Source: Aristolochia californica (taxonomy: Eukaryota; Streptophyta; Magnoliopsida; Piperales; Aristolochiaceae). Taken from it: a stretch of DNA of 64,000 nucleotides. The notes under the pieces are model-generated. The model was given only the letters and a program-made list of their open reading frames with translations, did not search any database and was not told the origin of the DNA. Made by a program: the position numbers and the translations under genes. The stretch lies in the NCBI GenBank assembly GCA_029961685.1, contig JARWKL010000002.1, forward strand, positions 22,536,908 through 22,600,907, given 5' to 3'. Shown here piece by piece: positions 11,994 to 23,657 of this stretch (positions are counted from its first letter, which is position 1; every line of letters begins with the position of its first letter).

Positions 11994-13739
11994 CATGGAT
12001 AACAAAACTTTGGAATTAGTTTTTAGTGCGTGAAATACTTTTCTTCACTTACATTTATTACAGTTTTCAAAGTTTTTGCATACACGAACTCTAAAATTTT
12101 TATTTTGTTTACGAGAAAAGTAGGCCAAGTTTGGATTTGAAAAAAAATTGAACATCCAAAATTGAAATGCAAAATGTGCGGACAAAGATAATTCCAAAAA
12201 GTATCTCTTTTTTTGAAGGATAGGCAAAAAGTGGGTTGTTTTGCTCTGGTGAATATCTAACCACTAGTTATCTTGAGAATTTAATTTTTTCTACTCGTTG
12301 AAATTTTTGGATCATTAGGTCATTTGCATCTTCAAATAGTTTCTATCATGCATACCCACCACATTTAAAACATGTTAGGATCAATTAGAAATCTCTTTGT
12401 TATAAAATTCCACCCACCTCTTAAGGGAATTTCCCAAACATGGATAACAAAACTTTGGAGTTCATTTTGAGTGCGTGAAAAAAATTTCTTCACTTACACT
12501 TAATATAGTTTTCAAATTTTTTTGCATACCTGAACTCTAAAATTTTCATTTTGTTTATGAGAAAAGTTTGGATTTAAAAAAAATTGAACATCCAAAAAGG
12601 AAATGCAAAAAGTGCTGAGAGAGATAATTCCAAAAAGTATATCTGATTTTGAAGGATAGGCAAAAAAAGTGTTGTTTGGCTCTGGTAAATATCCAACCAC
12701 ACTTTAACTTGAGAATTTAATTTTTTCTACTCGAAATTTTTGGATCATTAGGTCATTTGCATCTTCAATTTGTTTTTAGCATGCATACCCACCACATTGA
12801 AAACATGTTAGAATCAATTAGAAATCTCTTTCTTATGAAATTCCCCCAAGATATTAGGGGTTATACTAGTGGAATTTCTCAAACATAGATAACAAAACTT
12901 TGGAGTTCATTTTTAGTGTGTGAAATAATTTTCTTCACTTATTTTTATTATAGTTTTATTTTTATTTTTTGCATACATGAACTCTAAAATTTTCATTTTG
13001 TTTACGAGAAAAGTTTGGATTTAAAAAAAAAAAATTGAACATCCAAAATGGAAATGCCAAAAGTGCTGAGAGGGATAATTCCAAAAAGTATCTCTGATTT
13101 TGAAGGATAAGCAAAAAGTGGGTTGTTTGGCTCTGGTAAATATCCAACCACACGTTAACTTCCGAATCTAATTTTTTCTGCTCCTTGAAATTTTTGGATC
13201 ACAAGGTCATTTGCATCTTCAACATATTTCTTGCATGCATACCCACAACATTTAAATCATGTTAGGATTAATTAGAAATCTCTTTCTTATAAAATTCCAC
13301 CAAGATATTATGGGTTGAACTAGTGGAATTTCCCAAACATGGATAACAAAACTTTGTTGTTCATTTTTATTGCGTAAAATAATTTTCTTCACTTACATTT
13401 GTAATAGTTGTCAAATTTATTTGCATACATGAACTCTAAAATTTTCATTTTGTTTACACGAAAAGTTGGGATAAAAAAAAATTGAACATCCAAAATGGAA
13501 ATGCAAAAAGTGCTGAGCGAGATAATTCCAAATAATAACTCTGATTTTGAAGGATAGGCAAAAAGTGGGTTGTTTGGCTCTGGTAAAAATCCAACCACAC
13601 GTTAACCTGAGAATTTAATTTTTTCTACTCCTTGAAATATTTGGATGATTAGGTCATTTGCATCTTCAACATGTTTCTGGCATGCATACCCATCACATTT
13701 AAAACAGGTTAGGATCAATTAGAAATATCTTTCTTATAA

Positions 13740-15560
13740 AATTCCACCAAGCTATTAGGGGTTGTACTAGTGGAATTTCCCAAACATGGATAACAAAACT
13801 TTGGAGTTAATTTTTAGTGCGTGAAATACTTTTCTTCACTTACATTTATTATAGTTTTCAAATTTTTTTGCGTACATGAACTCTAAAATTTTCATTTTGT
13901 TTACGAGAAAAGTGGGACAAGTTTGGATTTTAAAAAAAATTGAACATCCAAAATTGAAATGCAAAAAGTACAAACAAAGATAATTCCAAAAAGTATCTCT
14001 TATTTTGATGGATAGGCAAAAAGTGCATTGTTTTTCTCTGGAAAATATCCAACCACTCGTTATCTTGAGAATTTATTTTTTCCTACTCCTCAAAATATTT
14101 GGATCTTTAGGTCATTTGCATCTTCAACATGTTTCTGGCATGCATACCCACCACATTTAAAACATGTAAGGTTCAATTAGAAATCTATTTCTTATAAAAT
14201 TCCACCAAGCTATTAGGGGTTGTACAAGTGGAATTTCCCAAACATGGATAACAAAACTTTGGAGTTCATTTTTTGTGCTTGAAATAATTTTGTTCACTTA
14301 CATTTGTTATAGTTTTCAAATTTTTTTGCATACATGAACTCTAAAATTTTCATTTTGTTTATGAGAAAAGTTTGGATATGAAAAAAAATTGAACATCTAA
14401 AATGGAAATGCAAAAATAGCTAAGAAATATAACTCCAAGAAGTATCTCTGATTTTGAAGGATAGGCGAAATGTGGGTTGTTTGGCTCTCCGTAAATATCA
14501 TACCACACGTTAACTTGAGAATTTAATTTTTTCTACTCCATGAAATTTTTGGATCATTAGGTCATTTGCACCTTCATCATGTTTCTGGCATGCATACCCA
14601 CCACATTTAAAACAAGTTGGAATCAATTAGAAATATCTTTCTTATAAAATTCCAACAAGCTATTAGGGGTTGTACTTGTGGAATTTCCCAAACATGGATA
14701 ACAAAACTTTGGAGTTCATTTTTAGTGCGTGAAATATTTTTCTTCACTTATATTTATTATTGTTTTAAATTTTTTTTGCATACATGAAGTCGAAAATTTT
14801 CATTTTGTTTACGAGAAAAGTTTGGATTTGAAAAAAAATTGAACATCCAAAATTGAAATGCAAAAAGTGCTGAGGGAGATAATTCCAAAAAGTATCTCTG
14901 ATTTTGAAGGATAGGCAAAAAGTGGGTTGTTTGCCTCTAGTAAATATCCAACCACACGTTAACTTGAGAAATTAGATTTTTGTACTCTTTGAAATTTTTT
15001 GGATCATTAGGTCATTTCCATCTTCAACATGTTTCTGGAATGCATACCAACCACATTTAAAACAGGTTAGGATCAATTAGAAATCTCTTTCTTATAAAAT
15101 TCCACAGAGCTATTAGGGCATGTACAAGTGGAATTTCCCAAACATGGATAACAAAACTTTGGAGTTCATTTTTATTGCCTGAAATAATTTTCTTCACTTA
15201 CATTTATAATAGTTTTCAAATTCTTTTGCATCCATGAACTCAAAAATTTTCATTTTGTTTAAGAGAAAAGTTTGGATTTGAAAAAAAAATTGAACTTCCA
15301 AAATGGAAATGCAAAAAGTGGTGAGAGAGATAATTCCAAAGGTATCATTGATTTTGAAGGATAGGCAAAAAGTGGGTTGTTGTGCTCTGGTAAATATCCA
15401 ATTACACGTTAACTTGAGAATTTAATTTTTTCTACTCGATGAAAATTTTGGATCATTAGGTCATTTGCAACTTCAACATGTTTCTAGCATGCAAACCCAC
15501 CACATTTAAAATATTTTAGGATCAATTAGAAATCTCTTTCTTATAAAATTCAACCAAGCT
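13740..15560 (+). repeat. Four-monomer block, copy 1 (partner 20.00-21.82 kb)
   Basis: The units at 13785, 14243, 14693 and 15143 match those at 20047, 20505, 20956 and 21405 (offset 6262-6263). Shared rare variants, in order: AAGTGGGACAAGTTTGG with ACAAAGATAATTCC; TTTGGATATG with AACTCCAAGAAGTATC and ATATCATACC; TTGTACTTGTGG; AACAGGTTAGG with CACAGAGCTATTAG; and CCAAAGGTATCATT with GTTGTGCTCTGG and CCAATTACACG. Similarity drops to the general level on both sides. Confidence 0.85.
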
Positions 15561-15591
15561 ATTAGGGGTTGTACAAGTGGAATTTCCCAAA

Positions 15592-17829
15592 CATGGATAA
15601 CAAAACTTTGGAGTTCATTTTTAGTGCGTGAAATAAATTTCTTCACTTACATTTATTATATATTTCAAATTTTATTTGCATACATGAACTTTATTATTTT
15701 CATTTTGTTTACGAGAAAAGTTTGGATTTGAAAAAAAATCGAACATCCAAAAAAGAAATGCAAAAAGTGCTGAGCGTGATAATTCCAAAAAGTATCTCTG
15801 ATTTTTAAGGATAGGTAATAAGTGGGTTATTTGGATCTGGTAATTATCCAACCACAGGTTAACTTGAGAATATAATTTTTTCTTCTCCTAGAAATTTTTG
15901 GATCATTAGGTCATTTGCATCTTCAACATGTTTTCGGCATGCATACCCATCACATTTAAAACATGTTAGGATCAATTAGAAATCTCATCCTTATAAAATT
16001 CCACAAAACTATTAGGGGTTGTACTAGTGGAATTTCCAAAAAAATAAAAACAAAACTTTGGAGTTCATTTTTAGTGTGTGAAATAATTTTCTTCGCTTTC
16101 ATTTATTATAGTTTTCAAAGTTTTTTGCATACCTGAACTCTAAAATTTTCATTTTGTTTACGAAAAAAGTTTGGATTTGAAAAAAAATTGAAAATCCAAA
16201 AGGGAAATGCAAAAAGTGCAGAGAGAGATAATTCCAAAAAGTATCTCTGATTTTGAAGGATAGGCAAAAAGTGGGTTGTTTGGCTCCGGTAAATATCCAA
16301 CGACTCGTTAACTTAAATTTTTTTTTTTACAGCTTCAAATATTTGGATCTTTACGTCATTTGCATCTTCAACATGTTTCTGGCATACATACCCACCACAT
16401 TTAAAACATGTTAGAATCAATTAGAAATCTCTTTGTTATAAAATTCCACCAAGCTATTTAGGGTTGTACTAGTGGAAATTCCCAAACATGAATAACAAAA
16501 CTTTGGAGTTCATTTTTAGTGCGTCAAATAATTTTCTTCACTTTCATTTATTAAAGTTTTCAAATATATTTGCATACATGAACTCTAAAATTTTCATTTT
16601 GTTGACTAGAAAATTTTGATTTGAAAAAAAATTGAACATCCAAAATGGAAATGCAAAAAGTGCTGAGAGAGGTAATTCCAAAAAGTATATATGATTTTTA
16701 AGGTTATGCAAAATGTGGGTTGTTTGGCTCTGGTAAATATCCAAACACACGTTAAGATGAGAATTTAATGTTTTCTACTCAAAATTTTTGGATCATTAGG
16801 TCATTTGCATCGTCAACATGTTTCTGGCATGCATACCCCCAACATTTAAAACATGTTAGGATCAATTAGAAATCTTTTTCTTATAAAATTCCATCAAGCT
16901 ATTAGGGATTGTACTAGTGGAATTTCCAAAACACGGATAACAAAACTTTAGAGTTAATTTTCAGTGCGTGAAATAATTTTCTTCATTTACATTTATTATA
17001 TATTTCAAATTTTTTTTGCATACATGAAGTCTAATATTTTCATTTTGTTTACAAGAAAAGTTTGGATTTGAAAAAAAATTGAACATCCAAAAAGGAAATG
17101 CAAAAAGAGTTGAGAGAGATAATTCCAAAAAGTATCTCTGATTTTGAAGGATAGCAAAAAAGTGGGTTGTTTGCCTCTGGTAAATATCCAACCACCCGAT
17201 AACTTGACAATTTAATTTTTTCTTCTCCTTGAAATTTTTTGATCATTCGGTCATTTTCATCTTCAACATGTTTCTGGCATGCATACCCACCACGTTGCAA
17301 ATAAGTTAGGATCAGTTAGAAATCTCTTTCTTATAAAATTCCACCAAGCCATAAGGGGCTGTACTAGTGGAATTTCCCAAACAAGGATAACCAAACTTTG
17401 GAGTTCATTTTTAGTGTGTGAAATAATTTTCTTCACTTACATTTATTATAGTTTTCAATTTTTTTTGCATACATGAACTCTAAAATTTTCATTTTGTTTA
17501 CGAGAGAAGTTTGGATTTGAAAAAAAATTGAACATCCAAAATAGAAATGCAAAAAGTGCTGAGAGAGATAATTCCCAAAAGTATCACTGATTTTTAAGGA
17601 TAGGATAAAAGTAGTTGTTTGGCTCAGGTAAATATCTAACCACACTTTAACTTAAGAATTTAATTTTTTCAACTCCTTGAAATTTTTGGATCATTATGTC
17701 ATTGGCATCTTCAACATGTTTGTGGCATGCATACCCACCACATTTAAAACATGTTAGGATCAATTAGAAATCTCTTTCTTATAAAATTCCACCAAGCTAT
17801 TAGGGGTTGTACAAGTGGAAGTTCCCAAA
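15592..17829 (+). repeat. Six-monomer higher-order unit, copy a (B1/B2 fused, B3-B6)
   Basis: The units are defined by linked rare variants. B1 has TTATTATATATTTCAAATTTT. B2 has ACTCTTAAATTTTC, GATTTTATGAATAGG and ends in AAATCTCATCC. B3 has AAAAATGAAAACAAAAC in place of CATGGATAAC. B4 is preceded by CTCTTTGTTATAAAATT and CTATTTAGGGTTG, and has TTGTTGAC and GAGAGGTAATTCC. B5 is preceded by CCCCCAACATTT, TTTTTCTTATAAAA and GGGATTGTAC. B6 is preceded by ATAAGGGG and has ACGAGAGAAGTTTGG, AAAATAGAAATGC and ATATCTAACC. Here the first unit (15592) starts as B1 and ends as B2, so one monomer's worth has been lost. B3-B6 are at 16042, 16487, 16932 and 17382. Confidence 0.82.
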
Positions 17830-20046
17830 CATGGATAACAAAGCTTTGGAGTTCATTTTTAGTGCGTGAAATAATTTTCTTCGCTTACATTTATTATATA
17901 TTTCAAATTTTATTTGCATACATGAAGTCTAATATTTTCATTTTGTTTACAAGAAAAGTTTGGATTTGAAAAAAAATTGAACATCCAAAAAGGAAATGCA
18001 AAAAGTGTTGAGAGAGATAATTCCAAAAAGTATCTCTGATTTTGAAGGATAGCAAAAAAGTGGGTTGTTTGGCTCTGGTAAATATCCAACCACACGATAA
18101 CTTGACAATTTAATTTTTTCTTCTCCTTGAAATTTTTGGATCATTAGGTCATTCGCATCTTCAACATGTTTCTACCATGCATACCCATCACATTTAAAAC
18201 ATGTTAGGATCAGTTAGAAATCTCTTTCTTATAAAATTCCACCAAGCTATTAGGGGTTGTACTAGTGGAATTTCCCAAACATGGATAACAAAACTTTGGA
18301 GTTCATTTTTAGTGCGTGATAGAATTATCTTCATTTACATTTATTATAGTTTTCAATTTTTTTTGCATACATGAACTCTTAAATTTTCATTTTTTTTACG
18401 AGAAAAGTTTGGATTTGAAAAAAAATTGAACATCCAAAATGGAAATACAAAAAGTGCTGAGAGAGATAACTCCAAAAAGAATCTCTGATTTTATGAATAG
18501 GCAAAAAGTTGGTTGTTCGGCTCTGGTAAATATCCAACCACATGTTAACGTGTGAATTTAATTTTTTCTTCTCCTTGAAATTTTTGGATCATTAGGTCAT
18601 TTGCATCTTCAACATATTTTCGGCATGCATACCCACCACATTTAAAACATGTTAGGATCAATTAGAAATCTCATCCTTATAAAATTCCACCAAGCTATTA
18701 GGGGTTGTACTAGTGGAATTTCCCAAGAAAAGAAAACAAAACTTTGGAGTTCATTTTTAGAGTGTGAAATAATTTTCTTCACTTACGTTTATTATAGTTT
18801 CAAAGTTTTTTGAATACCAGAACTCTAATATTTTCATTTTGTTTACGAGAAAAGTTTGGATTTGAAAAAAAGCTGAACATCCAAAAGGGAAATGCAAAAA
18901 AGTGCTCAGAGAGATAATTCCAAAAAGTATCTCAGATTTTGATGGATCGGCAAAAAGTGGGTTGTTTGGCTCTCGTAAAAATCCTATCACACGTTAACTT
19001 AAAATTTTAATTTTTTCTACTGCTTGAAATATTTGGATCATTACATCATTTGCATCATCAAGATGTTTCTGGCATGCATACCCACTACATTTAAAACATG
19101 TTAGAATCAATTAGAAATCTCTTTGTTATAAAATTCCACCTTCCCAAACATGGATAACAAAACTTTGGAGTTCATTTTTGGGGCGTGAAATAATTTTCTT
19201 CACTTACATTTATTATAGTATTGAAAATATTTTGCATACATGAACTCTAAAATTTTCATTTTGTTGACGAGAAAAGTTTGAAATTGAAAAAAATTTGAAC
19301 ATCCCAAAGGGAAATGCAAAAAGTGCTGAGAGAGATAATTCCAAAAAGTATATCTGATTTTGAAGGTTATGCAAAAAGTGGGTTGTTTGGCTCTGGTAAA
19401 TATCCAAACACACGTAAAGATGAGAATTTAATTTTTTCTACTCCTTGAAATTTTTGGATCATTAGGTCATTTGCATCTTCAATATGTTTCTGGCATGGAT
19501 ACCGCCAACATTTAAAACATGTTAGGATCAATTAGAAATGTTTTTCTTAAAAAATTCCACCAAGCTATTAGGGATTGTACTAGTGGAATTTCCCAAACAT
19601 GGATAGAAAAACTTTAGAGTTCATTTTTAGTGCAAGAAATAATTTTCTTCATTTACATTTATTATAGTTTTTAAATTTTTTGGCATACATGAACTTTAAA
19701 ATTTTCATTCTATTTACGAGATAAGTCTGGATTTGAAAAAAAAATTGAACATCCAAAATGGAAATGCAAAAAGTGTTGGGAGAGATAATTCCAAAAAGTA
19801 TCTCTGATTTTGAAGGTAAGACAAAAAGTGGGTTGTTTGGCTCTGGTAAATATCCAACCACACGATAACTTGAGAATTTAATTTTTTTTACACCTTGAAA
19901 TTTTTTGATCATTCGGTCATTTGCATCTTCAACATGTTTCTGGCATGTATACCCATCACATTTAAAACATGTTAGGATCAATTAGAAATATCTTTCTTAT
20001 AAAATTCCACAGAGCTATTAGGGGTTGTACTAGTGGAATTTATAAA
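17830..20046 (+). repeat. Six-monomer higher-order unit, copy b (B1-B5, no B6)
   Basis: B1-B5 lie at 17830, 18280, 18728, 19149 and 19598. The array then switches to a different block at 20047. B3 runs into B4 across a 28 bp loss at 19140/19141, where ATTCCACC joins TTCCCAAAC and GTACTAGTGG is missing. B4 and B5 carry sub-markers, ACCGCCAACATTT and CATTCTATTTAC followed by AGATAAG, that recur in copy d but not in a or c. Confidence 0.82.
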
Positions 20047-21822
20047 CATAGATAACAAAACTTTGGAGTTAATTTTTAGTGGGTGAAATACTTTTCTTCA
20101 CTTACATTTATTATAGTTTTCAAACTTTTTTGCATACATGAACTCTAAAATTTTCATTTTGTTTACGAGAAAAGTGGGACAAGTTTGGATTTTAAAACAA
20201 ATTGAACATCCAAAATTGAATTGCAAAAAGTGCGGACAAAGATAATTCCAAAAAGTATCTCTTATTTTGATGGATAGGAAAAAAGTGGGTTGTTTTGCTC
20301 TGGTAAATATCCAACCTCTCGCTATCTTGAGAATTTAATTTTTTCTACTCCTTGAAATTTTTGGATCATTATGTCATTTGCATCTTCAACATGTTTCTAG
20401 CATGCATACCCACCACATTTAAAACATGTAAGGATCAATTAGAAATCTCTTTCTTATAAAATTTCACCAAGCTATTAGGGGTTGTACTAGTGGAATTTCC
20501 CAAACATGGATAACAAAACTTTGGAGTTCACTTTTTGTGCATGAAATAATTTTCTTCATTTATATTTGTTATAGTTTTCAAAATTTTTTTGCATACATGA
20601 ACTCTAAAATTTTCATTTTGTTTATGAGAAAAGTTTGGATATGAAAAAAATTTGAACATCTAAAATGGAAATGCAAAAATAGCTAAGAAAGATAACTCCA
20701 AGAAGTATCTCTGATTTTGAAGGATAAGCGAAAAGCGGGTTGTTTGGCTCTTGGTAAATATCATACCACACGTTAACTTGAGAATTTAATTTTTTCTACT
20801 CCTTGAAATTTTAGGATCATTAGGTCATTTACATCTTCACCATGTTTCTGGCATGCATTCCCACCACTTTTGAAACAAGTTAGTATCAATTATAAATATC
20901 TTTCTTATAAAATTCCAATGGGCTATTACGGGTTGTACTTGTGGAATTTCCCAAATATGGATACCAAAACTTTGGTGTTCATTTTTCGTGCGTGAAATAT
21001 TTTTCTTCACTTATATTTATTATAGTTTTAAATTTTTTTTCCATACATGAAGTCTAAAATTTTCATTTTGTTTACGAGAAAAGTTTGGATTTGGAAAAAA
21101 TTGAACATTCAAAATGGAAATGCAAAAAGTGTTGAGGGAGATAATTCCAAAAAGTATCTTTCAGTTTGAAGGACAGGCAAAAAGTGGGTTGTTTGGCTCT
21201 GGTAAATATCCAACCACACGTTAACTTGAGAAATTAGATTTTTCTACTCCTTGAAATTTTTTGGATCATTAGGTCATTTGCATCTTCAACATGTTTCTGG
21301 AATGCATACTAACCACATTTAAAACAGGTTAGGATCAATTAGAAATCTCTTTCTTATAAAATTCCACAGAGCTATTAGCGCTTGTACTAGTGGAATTTCC
21401 CAAACATGGATAACAAAACTTTGGAGTTTATTTTTATTGTGTGAAATAATTTTCTTCACTTACATTTATAATAGTTTTCAAATTTTTTTGCATACATGAA
21501 CTCAAAAATTTTCATTTTGTTTACGAGAAAACTTTGGATTTCAAAAAAAAATTGAACTTCCAAAATGTAAATGCAAAAAGTGGTGAGAGAGATAATTCCA
21601 AAGGTATCATTAATTTTGAAGGATAGGCAAAAAGTGGGTTGTTGTGCTCTGGTAAATATCCAATTACACGTTAACTTGAGAATTTAAATTTTTCTAGTCC
21701 TTGAAAATTTTGGATCATTAAGTCATTTGCATCTTCAACATGTTTCTGGCATGCATACCCACCACATTTAAAACATTTTAGGATCAATTAGAAATCTCTT
21801 TCTTATAAAATTCCACCAAGCT
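20000..21822 (+). repeat. Four-monomer block, copy 2 (partner 13.74-15.56 kb)
   Basis: This downstream partner carries all the ordered markers listed for copy 1, shifted by 6262 bp (14 monomers). Some point differences are present, for example AAAACAAATTG against AAAAAAAATTG and TATTACGGG against TATTAGGGG, so the duplication is not brand new. Confidence 0.85.
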
Positions 21823-21853
21823 ATTAGGGGTTGTACTAGTGGAATTTCGCAAA

Positions 21854-23657
21854 CATGGTTAACAAAACTTTGGAGTTCATTTTTAGTGCGTGAAATACTT
21901 TGCTTCACTTAAATTTATTATAGATTTCAAATTTTTTTGCATACAAGAACTCTAACATTTTCATTTTGTTTATGTGAAAAGTTTGGATTTGAAAAAAAAT
22001 TGAACATCCAAAATGGAAATGCAAAAAGTGCTGAGAGAGATAATTCCAAAAAGTATCTCTGATTTTGAGGGATGGGATAAAATTTGATTGTTTGGCTCTT
22101 GGTAAATATCCAACCACAAGTTAACTTGAGAATTTAATTTTGTCTACACCTTGAAATTTTTTGATCATTAGCTCATTTGCATCATCAACATGTTTTCGGC
22201 ATGCATACCCACCACATTTAAAATAGGTTTGGATCAATTAGAATCTCTTTCTTATAAAATTCCACCTAGCTATTAGGGGTTGTATTAGTGGAATTTCCTA
22301 CACATTGATAACAAAACATTGGAGTTCATTTTTAGTGCGTGAAATAATTTTCTTCACTAACAATTATTATAGTTTTCAATTTTTTTTGCATACATAAATT
22401 CCAAAATTTCTTTTTGTTTACGAGAAATGTTTGGATTTGAAAAAAAAATTGAACATCCAAAATGGAAATGCAAAAAATGCCTGTTGAGTTAATTCCAAAA
22501 AGTATCTCTGATTTTGAGGGATAGGATAAAAGTTGGTTGTTTGGCTCTTGGTAAATATCCAACCACATGTTAACTTGAGAATTTAATTTTGTCTACACCT
22601 TGAAATTTTTTGATCATTAGCTCATTTGCATCTTCAACATGTTTTCGGCATGCATACCCACCACATTTAAAATAGGTTTGGATCAATTAGAATCTCTTTC
22701 TTATAAAATTGCACCTAGCTATTAGGGGTTGTATTAGTGGAATTTCCCACACATTTATAACAAAACATTGGAGTTCATTTTTAGTGCGTGAAATAATTTT
22801 CTTCACTAACACTTATTATAGTTTTCAATATTTTTTGCATACATGAATTCTAAAATTTTCTTTTTGTTTATGAGAAATGTTTGGATTTGAAAAAAAAATT
22901 GAACATCCAAAATGGAAATGCAAAAAGTGTTAAGTGAGTTAATTCCAAATAGTATCTCTAATTTTGAAGGATAGGGAAAAAGTTGGTTGTTTGGCTCTGG
23001 TAATTATCCAATCACACGTTTACTTGCGAATATAATTTTTTCAAGTCCTTGAATTTTTTGGATCATTAGGACATTTGCATCTTCACAATGTTTCTGGCAT
23101 GCATACCCACCACATTTAAAACATGTTAGGATAAATTTGAAATCTCTTTCTTATAAAATTCCACCAAGCTAAGGGTTGTACTAGTGGAATTTCAAGAACA
23201 TGGATAACAAAACTTTGGAGTAAACTTTTAGTGCGTGAAATAATTTTCTTCACTTACATTTATTGTAGTTTTCAAATATTTTTGCATACATGAACTTTAA
23301 AATTTTCATTTTGTTTACAAGAAAAGTGGGAGAGGTTTGGATTTAAAAAAATATTGAACATCCCAAATAAAAATGCAAAAAGTGCTGAGAGAGATAATTT
23401 CAAAAAGTATCATTTATTTTGAAGGAGAGGCAAAAAGTGGGTTGTTTGGCTCTGGTAAATATCCAACCTCACGTTATCTTGAGTATTTAATTTTTTCTAC
23501 GCCTTGAAAATTTTGGATCATTAGGTCATTTGCATCTTCAACATGTTTCTTACATGCATACCCACCACATTTAAAACATGTTAGGATCAATTAGAAATCT
23601 CTTTCTTAGCAAAATTCAACCAAGCTATTGGGGGTTGTACTAGTGGAATTTCCCAAA
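21854..23657 (+). repeat. Recurring block C, copy 1 (with internal duplicated unit)
   Basis: The units lie at 21854, 22303, 22752 and 23199. Markers are TTTTGAGGGAT with GGCTCTTGGTAAATATCC, TTTGTCTACACC, GTATTAGTGGAATTTCCCAC, CTTCACTAACA, GAAATGTTTGG, ATTCCAAATAGTATC, CCAATCACACG with GCGAATATAA, and in the last unit AAGTGGGAGAGGTTTGG. Higher-order copy c follows directly. The units at 21854 and 22303 are near-identical across about 300 bp. The last unit has the contraction AAGCTAAGGGTTG at 23167. Confidence 0.78.
22081..22830 (+). repeat. Near-identical adjacent monomers, 449 bp shift
   Basis: From TTTGGCTCTTGGTAAATATCC at 22091 the text is repeated at 22540 with only scattered differences for about 290 bp. 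Both copies have TTTTGTCTACACC, TTTTTTGATCATTAGCTC, TGTTTTCGGCATGC, AAAATAGGTTTGG, TTAGAATCTC, CACCTAGCTATTAGG, GTATTAGTGG and CACTAACA. Such shared private variants in neighbours point to a recent one-monomer duplication. Confidence 0.85.
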
